From DAISJI01 sp964559835 (GTDB lineage: Bacteria > Acidobacteriota > Terriglobia > Terriglobales > Acidobacteriaceae): DNA of 29,019 bases. The stretch spans positions 1-29,019 of the forward strand of contig CAZLJE010000049.1 of assembly GCA_964559835.1 (NCBI GenBank). Direction: 5' to 3'. This document shows positions 1 to 6,701 of the stretch, in pieces. The notes beneath the pieces were generated by a model. It ran no database searches. It had not been told where the DNA came from and worked only from the letters and a program-made list of their open reading frames with translations. Both the position numbers and the translations under genes were made by a program. The number at the start of each line of letters is the position of its first letter. The first letter of the stretch is position 1.

Positions 1-354
1 AAGAAGAACGCGATCATGATGATCGACTTCGCCCTGGATGCCGAAAGAAAGCGCGGGATGAATTCGGAGCAATCGATCTTCGAGGCGGCACTGCTGCGCT
101 TCCGGCCTATCACCATGACTACCTTCGCGGCCTTGCTCGGTGCGCTACCGCTCGCCTTGGGGACGGGAACCGGTTCGGAGATACGTAGACCGCTCGGCAT
201 CGCGATCGTTGGTGGCCTCATCGTCAGCCAGATGGTGACGCTGTTCACGACGCCCGTGATTTATCTTTATCTCGACCGCGTCCAGGCGTGGCGTGAGCGG
301 CGGAAAGCTGCACGCGGCCACGGCGATTCGCCGCTACCTTTCCCCGCGGATTGA
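1..354 (+). CDS. RND efflux transporter permease, C-terminal fragment (MdtB/MdtC-like)
   Basis: The gene is cut by the left edge: the frame is open from base 1 and only the last 117 residues are present. An internal ATG at base 16 is not the true start. The sequence begins KKNAIMMIDFAL and continues with LLRFRPITMTT, GALPLALGTGTGSE and RRPLGIAIVGG, followed by a last hydrophobic helix and a short basic tail. These are hallmarks of the final membrane helices of HAE1-type RND pumps, and the wording resembles MdtB/MdtC more than AcrB. Such proteins are inner-membrane, proton-driven exporters working with a periplasmic adaptor and an outer-membrane channel, which would lie left of the window. It converges with the ubiquitin-like operon, ending 19 bases from the E2 stop codon. 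No clear terminator is visible between them. Confidence 0.93.
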   Translation, partial: KKNAIMMIDFALDAERKRGMNSEQSIFEAALLRFRPITMTTFAALLGALPLALGTGTGSEIRRPLGIAIVGGLIVSQMVTLFTTPVIYLYLDRVQAWRERRKAARGHGDSPLPFPAD

Positions 355-373
355 ATCGCAACTGTTCGCGCAA

Positions 374-934
374 TCAGCCGATGATGATCTTTTCCGCAAT
401 GTTTGGATCCGCAGCCAACGTCGAAGCTGGCTCCGCAGCAGGAGTGGCCAGTGCCTGCGACACGTCGATCGAAGGGGGGGCAATGTCGCGGCTATCGACG
501 GGCAACAGTTCAGGGTGTTGAGCAGCCCACTTCGCGGCGAGTCCATTCAACGGGCTCTTGGTGTTGTACTCCTGGTACGCGACCATTCTTCCGACGCGCA
601 CAATGAGGTCGTCCAGGCCCTCGGATGCCGCCCAGAAATCACCGATGCACACGCTGGAAGCATCGAAGTTCGGATGAAAGATGGGGGTGATCATACGGCA
701 GTGCGGCGGGCGACGGGGATAGCCAAGCGACAGGTTCACTTCCATCACGTGTTCGTCGCGTTCCACGATGTCGCCGCCTGTGGCGACATAGAGGCCGCGA
801 ACACGGTACGTGAACCGGTAGACCTCGGGCGGCATGCCGGCCGTGCCGCTGATCTGGATCAGCGGCCAATCGCGGAACCGAGTGGAGAGCAGTTCGTAAT
901 CGAGTTTAAGGCGACGTACGCGTGGAGAAAGCAT
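374..934 (-). CDS. E2 ubiquitin-conjugating-enzyme-like protein
   Basis: A 186-residue protein with the UBC fold signature in order: a strand region followed by P-rich YPRRPPHC (about 72-79), the HPN motif (87-89), catalytic Cys96 in SSVCIGD, a Trp seven residues after the Cys-Ile-Gly, and the late SPLN motif (127-130) followed by an AAKWAAQHPELL helix. Asn of HPN builds the oxyanion hole in eukaryotic E2s and sits seven residues before Cys, close to the eukaryotic spacing. It would accept the ubiquitin-like protein from the E1 as a thioester and pass it to a target. The ATG at 934 is chosen over a TTG at 940 because GAGGA lies seven bases before the ATG. It is the last gene of the nine-gene minus-strand operon, 24 bases after the GYF gene. 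The last 35 residues are Ala/Pro-rich and end in IIIG; no function is apparent for this tail. Confidence 0.88.
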   Translation of the reverse strand: MLSPRVRRLKLDYELLSTRFRDWPLIQISGTAGMPPEVYRFTYRVRGLYVATGGDIVERDEHVMEVNLSLGYPRRPPHCRMITPIFHPNFDASSVCIGDFWAASEGLDDLIVRVGRMVAYQEYNTKSPLNGLAAKWAAQHPELLPVDSRDIAPPSIDVSQALATPAAEPASTLAADPNIAEKIIIG

Positions 935-958
935 CGACAAGTCCTCGGGCCTCGGTGA

Positions 959-1594
959 TCATGATGCGCCGGCAGCAGCCGCCCCGGCCGATTCAGCTAG
1001 CAGTCGCTGCTCCCGCAAATGGTACTGGAAGTATGCGGCATTGAAGAAGAAAGTCATCACCCCACTCAGGGTAAATCCGGGGGTAATGTCCGAGTAGTAA
1101 TCTTCGATGTCGCTGCGCAGTCTGAAGATAGCGATCAGACCCATGACTGTCGCAACGACGCGAAAGATCACTCCGGTGCTGGGGTAAAAGCTTTCGAGGA
1201 AACCACCGCCGAATGCAGTGCCGATGTAAGCGATCACATAATAAAGTGACTGGCTCTGCGGACGGACTTTCCGCACCCAAGCCGCCTCGACGCAAAGCCA
1301 TATCAGCCAGAAGATTCCAAGCGTCACGATGCCCAGCACTACCACCCAGGCCCAATGCAGCTTGGGGGGCTGTGCCGCGGCAGACGCCGCCAGAGCCATG
1401 TTCGCCGCTGCGAATGTTGCGGCCGTCGGGACGGCAACGTTTCCAAGCACGCTGGAGACAGGCGCCCAATCCGTCATGGCCTCGCTTCGCGCGAGGTCCT
1501 GTTGCGAGATGTTGCCCTGCGCGACGTATTGCTGCAAAACCGCCAGCGAATAGGGTCCAAATTCCTGCTCTCCACGTTTGACGAAGTAGTTCAC
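959..1594 (-). CDS. GYF-domain (GYF_2-like) integral membrane protein
   Basis: Starts at GTG 1594 with GGGGG upstream, eight bases after the RING-TM2 stop codon. A longer in-frame extension reaching 1768 would overlap the preceding gene and reads as low-quality sequence, so it is rejected. The 211-residue product opens with a GYF_2-like domain (residues 2-50): NYFVKRGEQEFGPYS, a short helix, and a downstream DW pair typical of bacterial GYF_2 domains. An Ala-rich linker follows, then hydrophobic stretches (about 82-103, 118-135, 140-157) and a C-terminal segment. GYF domains bind proline-rich peptides in eukaryotes. Here the product of the adjacent upstream gene carries a nine-proline run and a PPGI motif, so it is the obvious candidate ligand. 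The protein probably acts as a membrane adaptor for the conjugation machinery. Ligand and topology are inferred. Confidence 0.82.
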   Translation of the reverse strand: MNYFVKRGEQEFGPYSLAVLQQYVAQGNISQQDLARSEAMTDWAPVSSVLGNVAVPTAATFAAANMALAASAAAQPPKLHWAWVVVLGIVTLGIFWLIWLCVEAAWVRKVRPQSQSLYYVIAYIGTAFGGGFLESFYPSTGVIFRVVATVMGLIAIFRLRSDIEDYYSDITPGFTLSGVMTFFFNAAYFQYHLREQRLLAESAGAAAAGAS

Positions 1595-1602
1595 AAAGCC
1601 CC

Positions 1603-2217
1603 CTAGGCAAAATTGACGTTGTTGTTGTCGTGGTCCACGGTGCAGACCTCTACTAAGGCCCAGATCCAGGTGACGAACGAAGCGTAAAAAACCGTGCAGA
1701 CCGTAAGTGCCAATTGCGCCAATCCACGCTTGGTGTAACCCGCGTAGAAATTGTGCGCTCCGAAACAACCAAGGAAGATGCCCAGCAAAATAAACGTAAG
1801 CCGCGCCTTCGGCGGATGTGGCGTCGCGTTGAACAATATGCCAGGTGGCGAGGAAGGCACCGATTCGGCAGGGGTGAGACTCAATTCGGATCCGGGTGGC
1901 GGAGGTGGCGGCGGTGGGGGCGCCGCGGGATCGAGTACGGCCACGGCAGTCGAGGCGTTCACGTCACCGAAGCCGGTCGGGCGTGCGTACAGCAAATTCG
2001 GCAGGTCGCTCGGAAAAACGGCGGCCTGCGAGACGTCGCCAGCGGTGACCTGGACCTTGGGATCGTCGGGCGGAGCGAACTTGCAGCCGAACAGAGTACA
2101 GCCGCCATTCTCTTCATAACATTCGAGGTGGTGAGGCGTGCCGCAGCCCTCGCATAATCTGGCATCCGGTTGCTCCGGCGCGACCTCGGACCGGCAATAA
2201 GGGCAAATGGCAGGCAT
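1603..2217 (-). CDS. RING-like zinc finger protein with TM2 membrane domain, candidate E3
   Basis: A 204-residue protein. Residues 5-45 hold eight potential zinc ligands in a RING/treble-clef spacing: Cys5, Cys8, Cys22, Cys25, His30, Cys33, Cys40 and Cys45. This matches the prokaryotic RING fingers predicted to act as E3 ligases with bacterial E1/E2 systems. A Pro/Ala-rich linker follows, with nine consecutive prolines (100-108) then Gly, and SPPGIL at 123-128. The C-terminal 65 residues form a TM2 domain: RLTFILLGIFLGCFGAHNFY, a short loop with YTKRGLAQL, then a second helix. The expected role is to bring charged E2 to membrane targets. The start codon overlaps the FHA gene stop by one base (TGATG), so translation is probably coupled. 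Within the operon it is the best E3 candidate, but ligase activity is inferred. Confidence 0.82.
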   Translation of the reverse strand: MPAICPYCRSEVAPEQPDARLCEGCGTPHHLECYEENGGCTLFGCKFAPPDDPKVQVTAGDVSQAAVFPSDLPNLLYARPTGFGDVNASTAVAVLDPAAPPPPPPPPPGSELSLTPAESVPSSPPGILFNATPHPPKARLTFILLGIFLGCFGAHNFYAGYTKRGLAQLALTVCTVFYASFVTWIWALVEVCTVDHDNNNVNFA

Positions 2218-3281
2218 CAGCGGTGCCTTTCGTTATAACGGAAGCTGTAGCGGCCGATGTAAATGGTGTCGCCGCTCAACAGCACACGCGATTGTGTAGG
2301 CACGCCCGACACGAACACGGGCGCGCGCGCATGCAAAGTAGCTTGCGCGCCGCGCAACTCGATGACCGCGTGCTGCGGAGCGATGCTGCTGTCCTTGAAG
2401 AGATAGATGTCGCTGCTCTGGTCGCTGCCGATCACGGTAGTCGATTTGTAGAGAATGAACTGCTTGCCGGCGAGCGGACCGCCGCTTACATACAGCCAGC
2501 GGTCCTTGAGGGCGCTTTCGACGAATCCCATGGCGGCGCCGGCGGCCAAGCCCAATAAACCAAGACCGAAAGCGCGGCTGTACGCTCCGCCATCCACCAG
2601 GAGCGCAATCGGGTCAAAGGCTAAGCCGCCGACAAACGCGCCCACCGCGCCGCCGATCACTCCATATTTCGCTTTTTTCCCGGACTTCCCGACCAGACCG
2701 TAGATCAGGCCGCTGGCAACGCCGAACGAGGCCCAAGCCACGGCGCGTACGATCCACCACGCGGGATTCCGGTACGTGTGCACGCCCATGCTAAAAATCA
2801 ACTGCAATCCGATCCCGTAGATCGCGTTGGCCACGCCGCTGAAGATGAAGCCAAACACGACTCCGAGGGGAATGACCATGAGCAAGCGCGTCACTGCTTT
2901 CTTGATAGAGCGTTCGACCACGCTCTCGGCGAGCGCAAAGAGGGTCAACATCAACATCAAGACCAGCGGCAGCAGCCAGATGTTGCCCCATCGGTTGTTC
3001 TCGCCATCGACGAACGCATGCTCGCAGATGCCCCATCCGGCGACAGCCCCGACCAGTCCGGCAGCGCCAAGGTAAAACCAGCCTTGCAGGAGAAGACTCG
3101 GACGCTCCTCAGAGCGAGCTGGTTCGGTCTCCGCGACCGCCGTATTGATGTTGCCGTACGACCGAACCGTGCCCGGGCCCGCGGTGGGTGCCGTGGCGGC
3201 TGGGGCGACCGTTGCCGCACTGTCTACTGCCGCGAGATCTTCGACCGTGACCCGGATCACCGCATCATTTTTGTCTGCCAT
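2217..3281 (-). CDS. Multi-span membrane protein with C-terminal FHA domain
   Basis: A 354-residue protein with an N-terminal soluble stretch of about 60 residues, roughly six hydrophobic segments between residues 60 and 260 (several glycine-rich), then a C-terminal FHA domain (about 265-354). The FHA part shows the strand pattern KQFILYKSTTVIGSD, SSDIYLF, IAPQHAVIEL and DTIYIGRYSFRY. FHA domains usually read phosphothreonine peptides, but the residues that normally contact phosphate are changed here: the Arg of IGR is Ser, the Ser of SxxH is Ala, and the Asn of the NGT loop is Ser. Binding may therefore be phosphate-independent or altered. The gene starts 17 bases inside the JAMM gene, with AAGGCG upstream as ribosome binding site. 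It is likely a membrane scaffold or signal-input component of the ubiquitin-like system. Confidence 0.82.
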   Translation of the reverse strand: MADKNDAVIRVTVEDLAAVDSAATVAPAATAPTAGPGTVRSYGNINTAVAETEPARSEERPSLLLQGWFYLGAAGLVGAVAGWGICEHAFVDGENNRWGNIWLLPLVLMLMLTLFALAESVVERSIKKAVTRLLMVIPLGVVFGFIFSGVANAIYGIGLQLIFSMGVHTYRNPAWWIVRAVAWASFGVASGLIYGLVGKSGKKAKYGVIGGAVGAFVGGLAFDPIALLVDGGAYSRAFGLGLLGLAAGAAMGFVESALKDRWLYVSGGPLAGKQFILYKSTTVIGSDQSSDIYLFKDSSIAPQHAVIELRGAQATLHARAPVFVSGVPTQSRVLLSGDTIYIGRYSFRYNERHR

Positions 3282-4131
3282 TGGGTTCGCCTTGTGGGGT
3301 GCCGGTAGCGCCCGCGCCGGTATTCCCCGGTACGGTTCCCGGCGCCTGCTGTTTCAACCGCTGCTGCGTGTCGTAGTCGTTCTGCATGATGGTAAGCATC
3401 CGCATCGCCAGATCGGGGGGGACGATGGCGACCTTGTCGTCCTGAACGATGACGAGCGCAGAACCACCCTTGGGCAGGAGGATTGCGCCATTGGTGATAT
3501 AGAAAAACGCCGCTGCCGCGCCGATCACGAAAAACACCAGGCACATGGCCGCATCGCGCAGTACCGGCATCCACTCGGCGTCTTTTTCGGGGGCTTCCCG
3601 GTTTACCTTGACGATATTTTCGTCGCCTTCGGATGCCGAGGAGACGCTCTCGCCACAAGGCTGGCCAAAGGTAAAGGCGACGCCATCGATTTTCTCGACC
3701 TTGTCTCCGTGCCAACCGAAACATCCTTCCTCGTCGGTATGCGGATCAAAGACCCACGCGATCTGCTGCGGAGACGAAAAAAAATTCTGATGAATGAACA
3801 AGTCGTGATCGGAAAGGAAGATGCCGAAGCCGGGATGCGAGTGATACCAGCCGACGATCCTGTGGTCGGGGTACGTCTTATCCTTCACCTGGTAAATGTG
3901 CTCCCAGGTGTCCTGAGTGAAGGTGACGTGCGCTCCGCCCTGGGCGGCGTTGGCGCCGGCAATACAGGCTTCGACGATCGTGGTCGAGCCTTCCTCCTTG
4001 CCAATGAGGACACCGCAGACTTCGGCCTTCATGGACGTGCGGGAGTGTTGGCGGACCTGCCGGGCGACTTCGGACTCCATCAGCACGCCCACCGTGGACT
4101 GCGTCGCCGCTCCGGTCTTGAATTTCTTCAT
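3265..4131 (-). CDS. JAMM/JAB metallopeptidase with C-terminal membrane segment (candidate deconjugase)
   Basis: A 288-residue protein whose first 160 residues carry a full JAMM zinc-protease signature: Glu37 in AEVCGVLIG, His97-Ser-His99, then Ser107 and Asp110 in HSHPGFGIFLSDHD. The ligand spacing (HxH, seven residues, S, two residues, D) is exact, so activity is expected. JAMM enzymes cleave isopeptide bonds to ubiquitin-like proteins (for example Rpn11), or process UBL tails. Since the UBL here already ends in glycine, deconjugation is the likelier job. A hydrophobic segment at about 193-213 and a 75-residue C-terminal tail follow, so the enzyme appears tethered to the membrane; the tail end is Gly/Pro/Thr-rich. 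The gene overlaps the E1 stop by four bases (ATGA) and itself overlaps the FHA gene. JAMM identity is secure; the physiological substrate is inferred from the operon. Confidence 0.92.
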   Translation of the reverse strand: MKKFKTGAATQSTVGVLMESEVARQVRQHSRTSMKAEVCGVLIGKEEGSTTIVEACIAGANAAQGGAHVTFTQDTWEHIYQVKDKTYPDHRIVGWYHSHPGFGIFLSDHDLFIHQNFFSSPQQIAWVFDPHTDEEGCFGWHGDKVEKIDGVAFTFGQPCGESVSSASEGDENIVKVNREAPEKDAEWMPVLRDAAMCLVFFVIGAAAAFFYITNGAILLPKGGSALVIVQDDKVAIVPPDLAMRMLTIMQNDYDTQQRLKQQAPGTVPGNTGAGATGTPQGEPNGRQK

Positions 4132-5330
4132 TGCGCCTGCTCCTCAGTGCCGGCCAGGTTTCCGAGGACGGCGCCGGCATCACCCCACATCAGGTACGCT
4201 CGCTCATTCTCATCGTTCCGCGCGACAAAAACGTCGAACAACGGCAACCCCAGTTCGTTCAGCCGCCGTTGACCGAACCCTTCCGTTCCACTGTAGGTGT
4301 GGACCGTCTGCACCACCCGCATCTCGCCATTGCATGCGCAGCGCCCGCGCTCATACGGGACAGTACCGACCGGGGCGAACACTTCTTCTTCGTTGCCGCA
4401 GGCGGAGCATGTGAACTTGTGCACCACTTCGCGGCTGAACTCGATGACGACCTCACCCTGAAGTTCGCGCGACGCCCGTGTCCACAATTCGTGCAAACTC
4501 AGATCGCACGACCGGTCGCCGATCTTCACGACCGCGGCGTGGGTGTGATGGCTCATGCAATCGGGATTCTCGGTGTACGCAACACGATAGGAGGTGTGAT
4601 TCAGGCCTTCGAAAACGAAGGCTTCGCCAGAGAGGGTGTTCACCGAGTGGAGAAATTTCACTGCCTCCTGCACTTGGATCCCACCGATGATGGAAGCAAT
4701 GGTCGGCGTTGTGGGCACCTTGCCGGCCTCGATGTCCTGCCGGGTCAGGAGATTGCACGAGAGCCGGTTCTGCAGGATCTGCCAATCGATCTCGCCCAGT
4801 GTGCACTCGTAGCACGGCGGCTTGCCCGGCAAGAACACGCGGGCGACACCGTTGATGCCCTCAATCGCGCCATCGATGAACGGCTTGTTCATGCGCCAGC
4901 ATGCGCGGTTGAGCCACAGGCGGGCCTCGCGGTTGTCGAGTCCGCCGAGCACCACGTCCGCCCAATCGAAGACGCCGAGGCCGATCTCGGAAACAATATT
5001 CGCGGTCAGGCTGACGGCATCCGTCGAGGGTGACAGTCGCTTCACGGCAGCGGCGGCCGCTGCGGCTTTCGGAAGGCCGATATCCGATTCTCCAAACAAG
5101 ACCGTACGCGAGAGATTCGAGATCTCGATCGCGTCCAGGTCGACGACGACAATGTTGCGGAACCCGAGCAGGGCCAGGTTCTTCAGGATCTCATTGCCGA
5201 GCGCTCCCGCGCCGACCACCAGGACGCGGGCGGCAGCGATCTTTTGCTGGTCCCACCAGGTGATCAGCCGCAACCGGCTATACCGGTCCTCCGCGGGCAT
5301 CTCGAGTTTTGTTCCGGTGACTGCGGCCAT
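4128..5330 (-). CDS. E1-like ThiF-family ubiquitin-activating enzyme with C-terminal extension
   Basis: A 400-residue protein. The adenylation domain (about 15-250) has RYSRL (16-20), the glycine loop GAGALG (40-45), acidic VDLDAIEISNLSR ending in Arg75, Lys88 in GLPKA, and LDNREARLWLN with Asp132, all typical of ThiF/MoeB/Uba3-type E1 enzymes that adenylate a UBL C-terminus. Cys173 and Cys176 form a CxxC zinc half-site. The position just before TIAS, which holds the catalytic Cys in Uba3/Uba2, is Pro209; Cys192 in LSCNLL is the best alternative thioester residue. The C-terminal 150 residues include CSAC (308-311) plus CAC (331-333), which look like a zinc ribbon, and a beta-grasp-like stretch that may act as an E2-presenting domain. 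The gene starts two bases after the UBL stop and overlaps the JAMM gene by four bases. Confidence 0.92.
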   Translation of the reverse strand: MAAVTGTKLEMPAEDRYSRLRLITWWDQQKIAAARVLVVGAGALGNEILKNLALLGFRNIVVVDLDAIEISNLSRTVLFGESDIGLPKAAAAAAAVKRLSPSTDAVSLTANIVSEIGLGVFDWADVVLGGLDNREARLWLNRACWRMNKPFIDGAIEGINGVARVFLPGKPPCYECTLGEIDWQILQNRLSCNLLTRQDIEAGKVPTTPTIASIIGGIQVQEAVKFLHSVNTLSGEAFVFEGLNHTSYRVAYTENPDCMSHHTHAAVVKIGDRSCDLSLHELWTRASRELQGEVVIEFSREVVHKFTCSACGNEEEVFAPVGTVPYERGRCACNGEMRVVQTVHTYSGTEGFGQRRLNELGLPLFDVFVARNDENERAYLMWGDAGAVLGNLAGTEEQAQ

Positions 5331-5332
5331 GG

Positions 5333-5602
5333 TCAGCCCGCCGTGATCTCCGGCTGGAGGCGGAGGATGTCGCCATCCTTGACTGCGGCCTGCGCGAGCG
5401 TCTGGACGTCGTGGATCTGGCGTCCGGTGTTCTTGTGGTGGAACTTGTAGCTTAACGGCGCGCCATCCGGGCCGTTCTTCGGCAGCATCAGCTTATCGAT
5501 CAAAACCGCAATGATCTTGTTGACTGGAGCATCGTCGGGAAGCTCCACGGGCACTCGCTTATTCTCCGTCGAATCGAAAACTGTCACGTTTATCGTAGGC
5601 AT
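5333..5602 (-). CDS. Ubiquitin-like beta-grasp protein (YukD-like UBL)
   Basis: An 89-residue protein beginning PTINVTVFDSTENKRVPVELP, with a helix around VNKIIAVLIDKLML, then LSYKFHHKNTGRQI, and a final TLAQAAVKDGDILRLQPE strand. The pattern of two strands, a helix, a strand carrying a RQI/L-type turn, and the closing DGDxLRL strand is that of ubiquitin-like beta-grasp proteins, closest in style to bacterial YukD-like UBLs. The tail is short and ends Ile-Thr-Ala-Gly, so it has one terminal glycine rather than Gly-Gly and no residues to trim. It lies between the serine protease gene (14-base gap) and the E1 gene (2-base gap), which makes it the obvious modifier for the neighbouring E1 and E2. 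AGGACC about nine bases upstream supports the ATG at 5602. Conjugation itself is inferred from context. Confidence 0.87.
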   Translation of the reverse strand: MPTINVTVFDSTENKRVPVELPDDAPVNKIIAVLIDKLMLPKNGPDGAPLSYKFHHKNTGRQIHDVQTLAQAAVKDGDILRLQPEITAG

Positions 5603-5616
5603 CTTTTCAGGTCCTG

Positions 5617-6681
5617 TTACTCGGCATTCTTGGCCGTCGATCTGTCCGCCAGCGCGTGAATGTAGTCGGTCAGCCGCTGCCGGCCCTTCGCGTCAAAATC
5701 CCATCCATCGAGCTGGGTCAGCAGTGCTGCGGCGGCGGCAAAATTCAGATTCTCGGCATTCGGGTCGATGGTTCGGTCCAGTTTCGCGATCACGATCCCC
5801 AGCAGATTGCCGCGGTCGTCGTAAACGGGACCGCCGCTGTTCCCTGGGCTCACCGGGGCCGTGATCTGCAGGGTGTTTCCCATCGTCCGGGAGACCATTC
5901 CATTCGAGATCGTGAAATTCAGTCCCTCGGGATGGCCGATGACGAAGACATTGATTCCAGCCTGCACGGACGGCGCAGGCGCAAGCGGCTGAACGAATTC
6001 GGCACTTCCACGATGTCGCGGGATCCAGAGCAACGCCAGGTCGGCCGTGCGGTGCCAGCCAATGACGTCGGCGCCCGCCCAGCCGCTATTTCCGGTCGTC
6101 AGCAGGACGCGCTGTGTTGCTTTCGATCCTTCGCCCTCGGCGACGTGCCGTGCCGTCGCGAACAGGTAGCCGGCGCTGTTCACCTGGAGCAGCACCGCAG
6201 CTCCGACGTAGTTTGTCGCCATCTCGCCGCGGCCGAACCACCGTTTGGCGGCGGGACTCGCGACCATGACCAGCGGCTTAAGCTGCTTGGCCACTTCGAC
6301 GCCGGACATAGGCGCGGGATTGGGGAGGGAAGGAAAGCCGGTGTCCTCGTCCAGATCGCTCAAACCGGCGCTGATGGCTTGCGGGGGCGCCGGCACGTAA
6401 GAGAACAGCAGCACGGCCGAGACGGTAAAAACGAACGATGCGGCGATGAGCAGAGCCGATAGATACGAGTGCCAAGCCTGCTGCGTCCGCGGCGGCGTCG
6501 CGCGCAAGGCGATCCGCATCACCAACGCCACGATCGCCAGCAATGGCAAGACGAGCACGAGCGGCACCATTACGATCCGCGCCCAGACGGGAATGGCTCG
6601 GGGTACTTTGATGGGCTCGAGCGGGTCGGCCGGTACGGCGACCGCCTCGACCTCCGACGGACTGATTACGATTTTCGACAT
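5617..6681 (-). CDS. Membrane-anchored trypsin-like serine protease
   Basis: The ATG at 6681 (20 bases after the previous stop) gives 354 residues; an upstream in-frame extension overlaps the preceding gene and is not credible. Two hydrophobic helices (about 33-56 and 73-95) are followed by a chymotrypsin-fold peptidase with a full triad: His179 in ATARHVAEG, Asp214 in TADLALLWIP and Ser282 in SPGNSGGPVYDD. It is related to HtrA/DegP-type trypsin domains (S1C-like) but no PDZ domain follows; the remaining C-terminus is a short helical tail. The basic loop between the helices suggests that the N-terminus and protease domain lie outside the cytoplasm, but this is a weak topology argument. Its place directly before the UBL, E1 and JAMM genes suggests a proteolytic arm or signal-processing step of the same system. 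Confidence 0.87.
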   Translation of the reverse strand: MSKIVISPSEVEAVAVPADPLEPIKVPRAIPVWARIVMVPLVLVLPLLAIVALVMRIALRATPPRTQQAWHSYLSALLIAASFVFTVSAVLLFSYVPAPPQAISAGLSDLDEDTGFPSLPNPAPMSGVEVAKQLKPLVMVASPAAKRWFGRGEMATNYVGAAVLLQVNSAGYLFATARHVAEGEGSKATQRVLLTTGNSGWAGADVIGWHRTADLALLWIPRHRGSAEFVQPLAPAPSVQAGINVFVIGHPEGLNFTISNGMVSRTMGNTLQITAPVSPGNSGGPVYDDRGNLLGIVIAKLDRTIDPNAENLNFAAAAALLTQLDGWDFDAKGRQRLTDYIHALADRSTAKNAE

Positions 6682-6701
6682 TGACGTAGTATGTGCTGCG
6701 C

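Noticed and set aside
3145..4272. A 375-codon plus-strand frame opposite the JAMM gene
   Set aside because: Low-complexity Arg/Asp/His-rich translation with no fold signature; the opposite strand has an exact JAMM motif.
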